Below, in pieces: positions 38,746 through 50,833 of a stretch of DNA of 64,000 nucleotides. The stretch covers positions 1-64,000 of the forward strand of contig CALNHX010005789.1 in assembly GCA_940337035.1 (NCBI GenBank), written 5' to 3'. The stretch comes from Agriotes lineatus (taxonomy: Eukaryota; Arthropoda; Insecta; Coleoptera; Elateridae). Every line of letters begins with the position of its first letter. Within the stretch, counting starts at the first letter, position 1. The position numbers and the translations under genes were made by a program. The notes under the pieces were generated by a model. The model ran no database searches, was not told the origin of the DNA, and saw only the letters and a list, made by a program, of their open reading frames with translations.

Positions 38746-41700
38746 CCTGCTACTCATTTATTTATCTTCACCTTCAACATTCACTCTAATACAGTGGAAT
38801 TGCGATGGATTTTATCCTCGCCTTGAACGAATACAACAGCTTATTTTCGATACCCTACCTGATATTATCTGCTTCCAGGAAACAAATTTTAAAGAATCTC
38901 ATAAGCCTAACCTTAAAAATTATCACGGCTACCACTATCACAGGACTGAGTACGTACGAGCCAGCGGCGGAACTTCAATATTTGTATCCAACGATCTTTT
39001 TTCCCAAAAATTTCCCATAACGACAAGCTTAGAGGCAACAGCTGTAAATGTATGGTGCCCACAAAAAATTACAATATGTAATGTATACATACCACCGAAT
39101 TATAACTTAACAGAAGCACAGATCTGTGATCTCGTAAATCAGTTACCTAGCCCATTTATTCTTGTTGGGGACTTTAATGCTCATAACGCAATGTGGGGAT
39201 CCGAACACACATTCGGTAGGGGAAAAATTATCGAAAATGCAATGAATAATACCAATTTGTGTCTCTTGAACACAGGAAGCAGCACTCACTTTAATATCTC
39301 TTCAGGAAAATGTTCATCCATCGATCTTAGCTTCAGCGACCCTAGGACGACCCCTTTAATTTATTGGCGCACTCTAGATAGTCTGTATGATAGCAACCAC
39401 TACCCGATAATAATTTCAGACAATACACCAAAACCAGCTGAAACTGTGACTAAGTGGAGAATAGCACACGCCGACTGGGACAACTTCAGATCACATGTAG
39501 AATCACAGACTGATATACTTGAGCTCTCCGATAACATTAATCAAGCAACAAACCAGCTTATCAACTGCATTATTTCGTCGGCGGAAAAATACATCGGGAA
39601 ATATAGCATACAACATTCAAAAAAGGCAGTCCCGTGGTGGAACGATGCCTGCAAAACCGCTGTCCGAGATTGCAAAACCGCTTTAAATAAATATCGGAGG
39701 ACCCGGTCTCAGGATGACTTAATTAATTTTAAGAAACTAAAGGCCAGATCTAAACGCATTTTAAAAGAAAGTAAAAACCAGTCCTGGAGCAAATATGTGA
39801 GCACAATAACAGCAGAGACTCCCCCTGGCCAAGTTTGGACAAAAATAAAGCAAATGCAGGGACGTAATACAATCTGCAAGATACCTGCCATAATCCATAA
39901 CAATAAAATCGTCACCAATAACCAGGATATTGTCAACATTCTTGCCAACTACTTTCAAGAGAAAACCGAAAACAGAAACATTCCTCAATCTCCACATACC
40001 ACACGCTCAGTAGTACTACCTGATTCCGATTCGCTAAACCTCCCTTTCTCACCGAAAGAACTCTCTTTCGCCCTATCCTCCTGTAAAAGCTCAGCTGCAG
40101 GTCCGGACGATATTCCCTTCATTTTCCTTAAAAATCTTCCTCCAGCTAGTCTAAATAAACTTCTGGAATTATACAATAAAATATGGATAAGTCAAGAATT
40201 CCCAGATCTGTGGAGACAGTCCATTATACTGCCCTTCAAGAAAAATAATTCTACCTCAGCCCACCCAAAATCGTTTCGCCCCATCTCTTTGACATGCACA
40301 ATGTGTAAATTGCTGGAGAAAATGATCAATAAGCGCTTGCTCTGGTTTCTGGAAAGACATAAGCTTCTGAATCAAGCACAATCCGGATTTAGACCGCACA
40401 GAAGCACTATAGATAACCTCGTTGCTCTTCAAGATGAAATTGCTAACGCTTTCGCTAGTAAGCAAGATGTGGTTGCTGTAATTTTTGATATAGAAAGTGC
40501 TTTTGATACCACCTGGAGACCTACCATCTACAATAAACTAAAGGAAATGAATGTATCAGGATACATGCTAACCTTTTTAAAAAACTTCCTAACGAACAGA
40601 GTATCAAAAGTGGCAGCCAATGGGAAAATTTCTCATTTGTTTAGTCTGGAGAATGGGGTTCCTCAGGGATCAGTCTTGAGCACCACTTTGTTCATCTTAG
40701 CTGTGAATGATATATGCTCCTCCGTTGAATCGCCAGTTAAATATGCCCTTTATGCAGACGACCTTATTCTGTACTGTTCAGGAAAAGTCACCTCAACTAC
40801 ATGCGATCTACTGCAAACTTCAGTAAATGATCTAACTGATTGGGCAAGGAAATCAGGTTTTAACTTTTCTGCCCCTAAATCTAAAGTTATTAAATTCAGC
40901 AGACGAAGGGCTAACCACGTTTTTCCGCATATAACACTAAATGGTGTGCCGTTACAAGTGGCAGATTACCACAAACTTCTAGGTTTAACTTTCGATAGTC
41001 GACTTACTTGGAGACAACATATACAGGACATTAAAGGAAACTGCTCGAAAAGTATAAATATTCTAAAGACATTATCGCACCACCACTGGGGAGCCGAAGA
41101 AGAAGCTCTTCTTAGAATATACAGAGCCTTGGTCCGCTCCAAACTAGATTACGGAAGCATAGTGTACTGTTCTGCTAGCAAATTTAATTTAAAAAGTCTG
41201 AACGCAGTGCACAATTCTGCACTTCGTATTTGCCTTGGAGCTTTTAGATCCAGCCCTGTTGAATCGCTCTATTGCGAGGCACATGAACTCCCTCTTACAC
41301 TACGTCGCGAACAACTTCTCGTATCGTATTCTGCCAGAGTATCTGCTAACCCTCATAATCCAGTCTTCAGTATACTCAACTCTGCTCAAATATTACCACC
41401 TAACTCTCCTAGAAGGCTTCCCTCGGTCACACAAATATTAAAACCATTATTAGGAAACAGTATTCTCACCAAGACCCGTGCTATCCCAATTTCAAATATA
41501 CCTCCTTGGACCAAAAGGTTACCCTGCATCAATACATCTCTGTGTAAATACAAAAAGCACGAAACTCCTAACTGCATCTTCGTGCAATCCTTCTTACAAT
41601 TGATCAACTCGAAACAGTTTGATAACATCCTATATACTGACGCATCAAAAAACGAAAATGGTGTTAGTTGCTCAGTTACCACATCAGATGCTACCATGGC

Positions 41701-42424
41701 AAGGCATCTACTGCCCACCAACTGTAGTGTTCATACCGGAGAACTGTACGGAATCCTGATGGCACTTAATATGACAACGGGCGTGAATGAGACAGTTGCA
41801 ATATGCACAGATTCACTTGCATCCATTCATTCCTTAGAAAACATGTACACTGACAACCCTCTGGCTCAAGATATACATGACGTTTGCCAACTTCTTGCCG
41901 CCCAAGGTGTCTCTATAACCATCATCTGGGTGCCATCACACGTCGGTATCACCGGCAATGAAAGAGCCGACCAAGCAGCTAAGGAAGCTTTATCGTATGA
42001 CCTGCCTGTAGAAGAAGTCCAACTCCACAAAGACCTCAAAAACGTTCTGAAGCAAGAAATTTCAAATAAATGGCAAATTTTTTGGCTACATTCAAATACC
42101 AAGCTGTCCGCGATCCAACCCAGAATTAATAAAAGCAGCTTACCGCCTATGACCAGAACAGATAAAATCATACTACGGAGACTAAGAATCGGACACACCC
42201 GTGCAACACATGGCTACTTGATGGAATATGGCAACCCACCTCTCTGCGAGCACTGCAACACTCGCCTAACAGTGAAGCACATTCTCGCGGAATGTCCTCA
42301 ATATGCTGAAGCCCGTCAACGTTATAGCCTCAAATCAGACCTCAAAGAAGACCTTAACTGTTGTAACAATTTTAGAAATATAATTAATTTCCTACAAAAT
42401 ATTAAAATGTATGACCAAATTTGA
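38711..42424 (+). CDS. Retrotransposon ORF2 polyprotein: endonuclease, reverse transcriptase, RNase H (1237 aa)
   Basis: This is the enzyme of target-primed reverse transcription: it nicks chromosomal DNA, copies the element RNA at the nick and degrades the RNA strand. Numbering is from the ATG at 38711. The frame is open from 38690, but that codon is GTG and is preceded by a TAA. The apurinic-type endonuclease spans about 24-235, with N30, E57 (CFQETN), D154 and N156 (GDFNAHN), D205 (SSIDLSFSD) and H230 (SNHYPI). Reverse transcriptase covers about 460-760: motif A FDIESAFD (592-599), NGVPQGSVLS (648-657) and catalytic YADD (681-684). RNase H spans about 970-1095, with D977, E1011, D1034, H1077 and D1087 all present. 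A C-terminal CX2CX7HX4C motif uses C1179, C1182, H1190 and C1195. No catalytic residue is missing, so activity is plausible. ORF2 overlaps ORF1 by 35 nt in another frame, which suggests reinitiation after ORF1. Confidence 0.95.
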   Translation: MILDSHKHQHINLLLIYLSSPSTFTLIQWNCDGFYPRLERIQQLIFDTLPDIICFQETNFKESHKPNLKNYHGYHYHRTEYVRASGGTSIFVSNDLFSQKFPITTSLEATAVNVWCPQKITICNVYIPPNYNLTEAQICDLVNQLPSPFILVGDFNAHNAMWGSEHTFGRGKIIENAMNNTNLCLLNTGSSTHFNISSGKCSSIDLSFSDPRTTPLIYWRTLDSLYDSNHYPIIISDNTPKPAETVTKWRIAHADWDNFRSHVESQTDILELSDNINQATNQLINCIISSAEKYIGKYSIQHSKKAVPWWNDACKTAVRDCKTALNKYRRTRSQDDLINFKKLKARSKRILKESKNQSWSKYVSTITAETPPGQVWTKIKQMQGRNTICKIPAIIHNNKIVTNNQDIVNILANYFQEKTENRNIPQSPHTTRSVVLPDSDSLNLPFSPKELSFALSSCKSSAAGPDDIPFIFLKNLPPASLNKLLELYNKIWISQEFPDLWRQSIILPFKKNNSTSAHPKSFRPISLTCTMCKLLEKMINKRLLWFLERHKLLNQAQSGFRPHRSTIDNLVALQDEIANAFASKQDVVAVIFDIESAFDTTWRPTIYNKLKEMNVSGYMLTFLKNFLTNRVSKVAANGKISHLFSLENGVPQGSVLSTTLFILAVNDICSSVESPVKYALYADDLILYCSGKVTSTTCDLLQTSVNDLTDWARKSGFNFSAPKSKVIKFSRRRANHVFPHITLNGVPLQVADYHKLLGLTFDSRLTWRQHIQDIKGNCSKSINILKTLSHHHWGAEEEALLRIYRALVRSKLDYGSIVYCSASKFNLKSLNAVHNSALRICLGAFRSSPVESLYCEAHELPLTLRREQLLVSYSARVSANPHNPVFSILNSAQILPPNSPRRLPSVTQILKPLLGNSILTKTRAIPISNIPPWTKRLPCINTSLCKYKKHETPNCIFVQSFLQLINSKQFDNILYTDASKNENGVSCSVTTSDATMARHLLPTNCSVHTGELYGILMALNMTTGVNETVAICTDSLASIHSLENMYTDNPLAQDIHDVCQLLAAQGVSITIIWVPSHVGITGNERADQAAKEALSYDLPVEEVQLHKDLKNVLKQEISNKWQIFWLHSNTKLSAIQPRINKSSLPPMTRTDKIILRRLRIGHTRATHGYLMEYGNPPLCEHCNTRLTVKHILAECPQYAEARQRYSLKSDLKEDLNCCNNFRNIINFLQNIKMYDQI

Positions 42425-42541
42425 AATAATTTATATGCATACTGTTAACCTCTATCTGCGTTAATTTAATTTTTAGTTCATTGTTTGTAAACTTTTTTGT
42501 ACCTGTGCCATTGACCAAAGTAGTCGAGGCACGTAAAGCTA

Positions 42542-42570
<29 letters not shown>
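42425..42570 (+). other. 3' UTR and AAAT-repeat tail of the retrotransposon
   Basis: A 116-bp untranslated stretch follows the ORF2 stop and ends in GGCACGTAAAGCT at 42540. It is followed by about seven AAAT repeats (42541-42570) that run directly into the right target duplication. Simple-sequence tails of this kind replace poly(A) in I-group and related LINEs. The stretch just before the tail is where reverse-transcriptase recognition is expected in such elements, but this is inferred. Confidence 0.88.
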
Positions 42571-42574
<4 letters not shown>

Positions 42575-42581
42575 CTTAGGA
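42571..42581 (+). repeat. Right target-site duplication of the retrotransposon
   Basis: ATTTCTTAGGA, identical to 37015-37025. The satellite then continues in the same phase (ATAAATACAAATCTCTGG), so the insertion deleted nothing. Confidence 0.92.
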
Positions 42582-45500
42582 ATAAATACAAATCTCTGGA
42601 AGTTAACATAACTTTTAGACGACATTCCTACAACATGTATATGGAACTATGAAGCACAAGTAGCTCCTAAAGAAGTGTTTTAGTACATAAAGTTACCACA
42701 GAGTGCAGTAGACGTTATTCTGAGCGTCTTATGCGATGTATTCTCTACACGTAATTACATATCGTTCTGATATAAATACCAGATATTTACGAATTGGCAC
42801 AAATGTTTACCAGTAGTTGTAAATTGTGCCTATTAACTCTCTTAAGGGCCGCATGCAACATGTAATTATTTCTTAAAATAAATACAAATTTCTGGACGCT
42901 AAGATAACTTCTAGATGACATTCTAACATCAAATGTATGGATCTATGCAGCCCAACTAGGTCCTTTGGAAGTGTTTTTAGTACATAAAGTTATTATAGAG
43001 TGCTGTAAACGTAGCCTGAGCATGTAATGCTATGTATTCTCTTCTCGTAATTACATATCGTGCTGATATAAATACCAGACATCTACGAATTGGTACAACT
43101 GTTTCCCAGTAGTTGTAAATTGTGCCTATTAACACACTTAAAAGCCGCATGCACTATGTAATTATTTCTTAGGAATAAATACAAATCTCTGGAAGTTAAC
43201 ATAACTTTTAGACGACATTCCTACAACATGTATATGGAACTATGAAGCACAAGTAGCTCCTAAAGAAGTGTTTTTAGTACATAAAGTTACCACAGAGTGC
43301 AGTAGACGTTATTCTGAGCGTTTTATAAGATGTATTCTCTACACGTAATTACATATCGTTCTGATATAAATACCAGATATTTACGAATTGGCACAAATGT
43401 TTCCCAGTAGTTGTAAATTGTGCCTATTAACTCTCTTAAGGGCCGCATGCAACATGTAATTATTTCTTAAAATAAATACAAATTTCTGGACGCTAAGATA
43501 ACTTCTAGATGACATTCTAACATCAAATGTATGGATCTATGCAGCCCAACTAGGTGCTTTGGAAGTGTTTTTAGTACATAAAGATACCATAGAGTACTGT
43601 AGACGTAGCCTGATCATGTAATGCGATGTATTCTCTACTTGTAATTACATATCGTTCTGATATAAATACCAGACATCTACGAATTGGTACAACTGTTTCC
43701 CAGTAGTTGCAAATTGTGCCTATTAACACACTTAAAAGCCGCATGCACTATGTAATTATTTCTTAGGAATAAATACAAATCTCTGGAAGTTAACATAACT
43801 TTTAGACGACATTCCTACAACATGTATATGCAACTATGAAGCACAAGTAGCTCCTAAAGAATTGTTTTTAGTACATAAAGTTACCCCAGAGTGCAGTAGA
43901 CGTTATTCTGAGCGTCTTATGCGATGTATTCTCTACACGTAATTACATATCGTTCTGATATAAATACCAGATATTTACGAATTGGCACAAATGTTTCCCA
44001 GTAGTTGTAAGTTGAGCCTATTAACTCTCTTAAAGGCCGCATGCAACATGTAATTATTTTTTAAGAATAAATACAAATTTCTGGACGCTAAGATAACTTC
44101 TAGATGACATTCTAACATCAAATGTATGGATCTATGCAGCCCAACTAGGTCCTTTGGAAGTGTTTTTAGTACATAAAGTTATTATAGAGTGCTGTAAACG
44201 TAGCTTGAGCATGTAATGCTATGTATTCTCTTCTCGTAATTACATATCGTTCCGATATAAATACCAGACATTTACGAATTGGTACAGCTGTTTCCCAGTA
44301 GTTGTAAATTGAGCCTATTAACTCCCTTAATGGCTGCATGCATTATGTAATTATTTCTTAGGGATAAATACAAATCTCTGGAAGCTAACATAAATTTTAG
44401 ACGACATTCCTACAACATGTATATGGAACTATTAAGCACAAGTAGCTTCTAAAGAAGTGTTTTTAGTACATAAAGTTACCACAGAGAGCAGTAGACGTTA
44501 TTCTGAGCGTCTTATGCGATGTATTCTCTACACGTAATTACATATTGTTCTGATATAAATACCAAATATTTACGAATTGGCACAAATGTTTCCCAGTAGT
44601 TGTAAATTGTGCCTATTAACTCTCTTAAGGGCCGCATGCAACATGTAATTATTTCTTAAGAATAAATACAAATTATTGGATGCTAAGATAACTTCTAGAT
44701 GACATTCTAACATCAAATGTATGGATCTATGCAGCCCAACTAGGTCCTTTGGAAGTGTTTTTAGTACATAAAGTTACCATAGAGTGCTGTAGACGTAGCC
44801 TGAGCATGTAATGCTATGTATTCTCTTCTCGTAATTACATATCGTTCTGATATAAATACCAGACATCTACGAATTGGTACAACTGTTTCCCAGTAGTTGT
44901 AAATTGTGCCTATTAACACACTTAAAAGCCGCATGCACTATGTAATTATTTCTTAGGAATAAATACAAATCTCTGGAAGTTAACATAACTTTTAGACGAC
45001 ATTCCTACAACATGTATATGGAACTATTAAGCACAAGTAGCTTCTAAAGAAGTGTTTTTAGTACATAAAGTTACCACAGAGAGCAGTAGACGTTATTCAT
45101 ATGCGATGTATTCTCTACACGTATTTACATATCGTTCTGATATAAATACCAGACATCTACGAATTGGTACAACTGTTTCCCAGTAGTTGTAAATTGTGCC
45201 TATTAACACACTTAAAAGCCGCATGCACTATGTAATTATTTCTTAGGAATAAATACAAATCTCTGGAAGTTAACATAACTTTTAGACGACATTCCTACAA
45301 CATGTATATGGAACTATGAAGCACAAGTAGCTCCTAAAGAAGTGTTTTTAGTACATAAAGTTACCACAGAGTGCAGTAGACGTTATTCTGAGCGTCTTAT
45401 GCGATGTATTCTCTACACGTAATTACATATCGTTCTGATATAAATACCAGATATTTACGAATTGGCACAAATGTTTCCCAGTAGTTGTAAATTGTGCCTA

Positions 45501-45624
45501 TTAACTCTCTTAAGGGCCGCATGCAACATGTAATTATTTCTTAAAATAAATACAAATTTCTGGACGCTAAGATAACTTCTAGATGACATTCTAACATCAA
45601 ATGTATGGATCTATGCAGCCCAAC

Positions 45625-47110
45625 TAGGTGCTTTGGAAGTGTTTTTAGTACATAAAGATACCATAGAGTACTGTAGACGTAGCCTGATCATGTAATGCGT
45701 TGTATTCTCTACTTGTAATTACATATTGTTCTGATATAAATACCAGACATCTACGAATTGGTACAACTGTTTCCCAGTAGTTGCAAATTGTGCCTATTAA
45801 CACACTTAAAAGCCGCATGCACTATGTAATTATTTCTTAGGAATAAATACAAATCTCTGGAAGTTAACATAACTTTTAGACGACATTCCTACAACATGTA
45901 TATGGAACTATGAAGCACAAGTAGCTCCTAAAGAAGTGTTTTTAGTACATAAAGTTATTATAGAGTGCTGTAAACGTAGCCTGAGCATGTAATGCTATGT
46001 ATTCTCTTCTCGTAATTACATATCGTTCTGATATAAATACCAGACATTTACGAATTGGTACAGCTGTTTCCCAGTAGTTGTAAATTGAGCCTATTAACTC
46101 CCTTAATGGCTGCATGCATTATGTAATTATTTCTTAGGGATAAATACAAATCTCTGGAAGTTAACATAACTTTTAGACGACATTCCTACAACATGTATAT
46201 GGAACTATTAAGCACAAGTAGCTTCTAAAGAAGTGTTTTTAGTACATAAAGTTACCACAGAGAGCAGTAGACGTTATTCTGAGCGTCTTATGCGATGTAT
46301 TCTCTACACGTAATTACATATTGTTCTGATATAAATACCAAATATTTACGAATTGGCACAAATGTTTCCCAGTAGTTGTAAATTGTGCCTATTAACTCTC
46401 TTAAGGGCCGCATGCAACATGTAATTATTTCTTAAGAATAAATACAAATTATTGGATGCTAAGATAACTTCTAGATGACATTCTAACATCAAATGTATGG
46501 ATCTATGCAGCCCAACTAGGTCCTTTGGAAGTGTTTTTAGTACATAAAGTTATTATAGAGTGCTGTAAACGTAGCCTGAGCATGTAATGCTATGTATTCT
46601 CTTCTCGTAATTACATATCGTTCAGATATAAATACCAGACATTTACGAATTGGTACAAGTGTTTCCCAGTAGTTGTAAATTGAGCCTATTAACTCCCTTA
46701 ATGGCTGCATGCATTATGTAATTATTTCTTAGGGATAAATACAAATCTCTGGAAGTTAACATAACTTTTAGACGACATTCCTACAACATGTATATGGAAC
46801 TATGAAGCACAAGTAGCTCCTAAAGAAGTGTTTTTAGTACATAAAGTTACCACAGAGTGCAGTAGACGTTATTCTGAGCGTCTTATGCGATGTATTCTCT
46901 ACACGTAATTACATATCGTTCTGATATAAATACCAGATATTTACGAATTGGCACAAATGTTTCCCAGTAGTTGTAAATTGTGCCTATTAACTCTCTTAAG
47001 GGCCGCATGCAACATGTAATTATTTCTTAAAATAAATACAAATTTCTGGACGCTAAGATAACTTCTAGATGACATTCTAACATCAAATGTATGGATCTAT
47101 GCAGCCCAAC
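45625..47110. repeat. Five-monomer higher-order unit (1486 bp), partly repeated downstream
   Basis: The unit begins with an A monomer carrying CATAGAGTACTG, GCGTTGTATTC and CTACTTGTAATTACATATTG. The same combination starts again at 47111. Both copies then have a monomer that begins TAGCTCCTAAAG but continues with GTTATTATAG. The second copy leaves this pattern after about 47630, where it reads ATACGAATCTCTGGAAGCTAAAATAAC, so only about the first 520 bp are repeated. Confidence 0.75.
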
Positions 47111-50100
47111 TAGGTGCTTTGGAAGTGTTTTTAGTACATAAAGATACCATAGAGTACTGTAGACGTAGCCTGATCATGTAATGCGTTGTATTCTCTACTT
47201 GTAATTACATATTGTTCTGATATAAATACCAGACATCTACGAATTGGTACAACTGTTTCCCAGTAGTTGCAAATTGTGCCTATTAACACACTTAAAAGCC
47301 GCATGCACTATGTAATTATTTCTTAGGAATAAATACAAATCTCTGGAAGTTAACATAACTTTTAGACGACATTCCTACAACATGTATATGGAACTATGAA
47401 GCACAAGTAGCTCCTAAAGAAGTGTTTTTAGTACATAAAGTTATTATAGAGTGCTGTAAACGTAGCCTGAGCATGTAATGCTATGTATTCTCTTCTCGTA
47501 ATTACATATCGTTCTGATATAAATACCAGACATTTACGAATTGGTACAACTGTTTCCCAGTAGTTGTAAATTGAGCCTATTAACTCCCTTAATGGCTGCA
47601 TGCATTATGTAATTATTTCTTAGGGATAAATACGAATCTCTGGAAGCTAAAATAACTTCTAGACGACATTCTAACATCAAATGTATGGAACTATGCAGAA
47701 CAAGTAGCTCATAAAGAAGTGTTTTTAGTACATAAAGTTACCACAGAGTGCAGTAGACGTTATTCTGAGCGTCTTATGCGATGTATTCTCTACACGTAAT
47801 TACATATCGTTCTGATATAAATACCAGACATCTACGAATTGGTACAACTGTTTCCCAGTAGTTGTAAATTGTGCCTATTAACACACTTAAAAGCCGCATG
47901 CACTATGTAATTATTTCTTAGGAATAAATACAAATCTCTGGAAGTTAACATAACTTTTAGACGACATTCCTACAACATGTATATGGAACTATGAAGCACA
48001 AGTAGCTCCTAAAGAAGTGTTTTTAGTACATAAAGTTACCCCAGAGTGCAGTAGACGTTATTCTGAGCGTCTTATGCGATGTATTCTCTACACGTAATTA
48101 CATATCGTTCAGATATAAATACCAGATATTTACGAATTGGCACAAATGTTTCCCAGTAGTTGTAAATTGAGCCTATTAACTCTCTTAAGGGCCGCCTGCA
48201 ACATGTAATTATTTCTTAAGAATAAATACAAATTTCTGGACGCTAAGATAGCTTCTAGATGACATTCTAACATCAAATGTATGGATCTATGCAGCCCAAC
48301 TAGGTCCTTTGGAAGTGTTTTTAGTACATAAAGTTATTATAGAGTGCTGTAAACGTAGCCTGAGCATGTAATGCTATGTATTCTCTTCTCGTAATTACAT
48401 ATCGTTCTGATATAAATACCAGACATTTACGAATTGGTACAGCTGTTTCCCAGTAGTTGTAAATTGAGCCTATTAACTCCCTTAATGGCTGCATGCATTA
48501 TGTAATTATTTCTTAGGGATAAATACGAATCTCTGGAAGTTAACATAACTTTTAGACGACATTCCTACAACATGTATATGGATCTATGAAGCACAAGTAG
48601 CTCCTAAAGAAGTGTTTTTAGTACATAAAGTTACCACAGAGTGCAGTAGACGTTACTCTGAGCGTCTTATGCGATGTATTCTCTACACGTAATTACATAT
48701 CGTTCTGATATAAATACCAGATATTTACGAATTGGCACAAATGTTTTCCAGTAGTTGTAAATTGTGCCTATTAACTCTCTTAAGGGCCGCATGCAACATG
48801 TCATTATTTCTTAAAATAAATACAAATTTCTGGACGCTAAGATAACATCTAGATGACATTCTAACATCAAATGTATGGATCTATGCAGCCCAACTAGGTG
48901 CTTTGGAAGTGTTTTTAGTACATAAAGATACCATAGAGTGCTGTAGACGTAGCCTGATCATGTATTGCTATGTATTCTCTTCTCGTAATTACATATCCTT
49001 CTGATATAAATACCAGACATCTACGAATTGGTACACCTGTTTCCCAGTAGTTGTAAATTGTGCCTATTAACACACTTAAAAGCCGCATGCACTATGTAAT
49101 TATTTCTTAGGGATTAATACAAATCTCTGGAAGTTAACATAACTTTTAGACGACATTCCTACAACATGTATATGGAACTATGAAGCACAAGTAGCTTCTA
49201 AAGAAGTGTTTTTAGTACTTAAAGTTACCACAGAGAGTAGTAGACGTTATTCTGAGCGTCTTATGCGATGTATTCTCTACACGTAATTACATATCGTTCT
49301 GATATAAATACCAGACATCTACGAATTGGTACAACTGTTTCCCAGTAGTTGTAAATTGTGCCTATTAACACACTTAAAAGCCGCATGCACTATGTAATTA
49401 TTTCTTAGGAATAAATACAAATCTCTGGAAGTTAACATAACTTTTAGACGACATTCCTACAACATGTATATGGAACTATGAAGCACAAGTAGCTCCTAAA
49501 GAAGTGTTTTTAGTTCCTAAAGTTACCACAGTGGGCAGTAGACGTTATTCTGAGCGTCTTATGCGATGTATTCTCTACACGTAATTACATATCGTTCTGA
49601 TATAAATACCAGATATTTACGAATTGGCACAAATGTTTCCCAGTAGTTGTAAATTGTGCCTATTAACTCTCTTAAGGGCCGCATGCAACATGTCATTATT
49701 TCTTAAAATAAATACAAATTTCTGGACGCTAAGATAACTTCTAGATGACATTCTAACATCAAACGTATGTATCTATGCAGCCCAACTAGGTGCTTTGGAA
49801 GTGTTTTTAGTACATAAAGATACCATAGAGTGCTGTAGACGTAGCCTGATCATGTAATGCTATGTATTCTCTTCTCGTAATTACATATCCTTCTGATATA
49901 AATACCAGACATCTACGAATTGGTACAACCGTTTCCCAGTAGTTGTAAATTGTGCCTATTAACACACTTAAAAGCCGCATGCACTATGTAATTATTTCTT
50001 AAGAATAAATACAAATCTCTGGAAGTTAACATAACTTTTAGACGACATTCCTACAACATGTATATGGAACTATGAAGCACAAGTAGCTCCTAAAGAAGTG

Positions 50101-50380
50101 TTTTTAGTACTTAAAGTTACCACAGAGTGCAGTAGACGTTATTCTGAGCGTCTTATGCGATGTATTCTCTACACGTAATTACATATCGTTCTGATATAAA
50201 TACCAGATATTTACGAATTGGCACAAATGTTTCCCAGTAGTTGTAAATTGTGCCTATTAACTCTCTTAAGGGCCGCATGCAACATGTAATTATTTCTTAA
50301 AATAAATACAAATTTCTGGACGCTAAGATAACTTCTAGATGACATTCTAACATCAAATGTATGGATCTATGCAGCCCAAC

Positions 50381-50676
50381 TAGGTGCTTTGGAAGTGTTT
50401 TTAGTACATAAAGATACCATAGAGTGCTGTAGACGTAGCCTGATCATGTAATGCTATGTATTCTCTTCTCGTAATTACATATTGTTCTGATATAAATACC
50501 AGATATTTACGAATTGGCACAAATGTTTCCCAGTAGTTGTAAATTGTGCCTATTAACTCTCTTAAGCGCCGCATGCAACATGTAATTATTTCTTAAAATA
50601 AATACAAATTTCTGGATGCTAAGATAACTTCTAGATGACATTCTAACATCAAATGTATGGATCTATGCAGCCCAAC
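50381..50676. repeat. Hybrid A/B monomer, the reciprocal of the B/A hybrids
   Basis: It starts as A (TAGGTGCTTTGG, GATACCATAGAG, TGATCATGTAATGC, TCTTCTCG) and continues as B from CCAGATATTTACGAATTGGCAC through to GCAGCCCAAC, so a single 296-bp monomer replaces an AB pair. This is the deletion product expected from a one-monomer register shift, whose insertion product is the A, B/A, B trimer. The MITE follows directly. Confidence 0.85.
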
Positions 50677-50678
50677 TA

Positions 50679-50709
50679 ACGGGTGTTCATAAACAGTCGT
50701 CATCCCAGT
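50679..50709 (+). repeat. Left terminal inverted repeat of the MITE
   Basis: 31 bp, starting ACGGGTGTTC and ending CATCCCAGT. Pairs without mismatch with 50834-50864. The next inner base breaks the pairing. Confidence 0.93.
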
Positions 50710-50833
50710 TGCTTTGAAAAACAAAATGTTATATCTTTGATTAATTCGTGCAACACAATGAAACGTCATTGAGTACTGTCATAGCACAGTTTTTCTCAAT
50801 TATAATAGACTTACGTTTTTGAAGTAAACACCT

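Larger units (their letters stand above)
37026..42570 (+). mobile_element. Intact I/Nimb-type non-LTR retrotransposon (LINE), about 5.5 kb
   Basis: A 5545-bp insertion in the satellite, flanked by an exact 11-bp target duplication. It has a 379-bp 5' leader, ORF1, an overlapping ORF2, a 116-bp 3' UTR and a tail of about seven AAAT repeats. ORF2 has endonuclease, reverse transcriptase and RNase H in that order, which is the layout of the I clade and relatives. ORF1 has a CCHC knuckle. There are no terminal repeats, which excludes an LTR element. Both ORFs are free of stops and frameshifts, so the copy looks full length and young. The exact 5' end is uncertain by one or two bases. Clade assignment is by recollection of motif wording rather than by a tree; Nimb-like is the best guess within the I group. 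Confidence 0.93.
42582..50676. repeat. Satellite zone II, right of the retrotransposon: mosaic A/B/C array
   Basis: Satellite DNA with irregular unit spacing. TAGGT(G/C)C starts were read at 42957, 43551, 44146, 44741, 45625, 46517, 47111, 48301, 48895, 49787 and 50381. C-type signatures (GTTATTATAG, AATTGAGCC, CCCTTAATGGCTGC) are mixed with A and B. Local variants include CATAGAGTACTG followed by CTACTTGTAATTAC (43551, 45625 and 47111) and AAATTATTGGATGC (near 44668 and 46451). One monomer near 45090 lacks about 9 bp. I see no gene. Confidence 0.9.

Noticed and set aside
38043..42198. Other open frames inside ORF1 and ORF2 on either strand (for example 38043-38303, 38805-39020, 39709-39948, 41386-41721 and 41866-42198)
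   Set aside because: They lie in other frames of two well-supported coding regions and have no motifs of their own.
37026..42570. LTR retrotransposon or endogenous retrovirus
   Set aside because: No terminal direct repeats, protease or integrase; the endonuclease-RT-RNase H order and AAAT tail are those of a non-LTR element.
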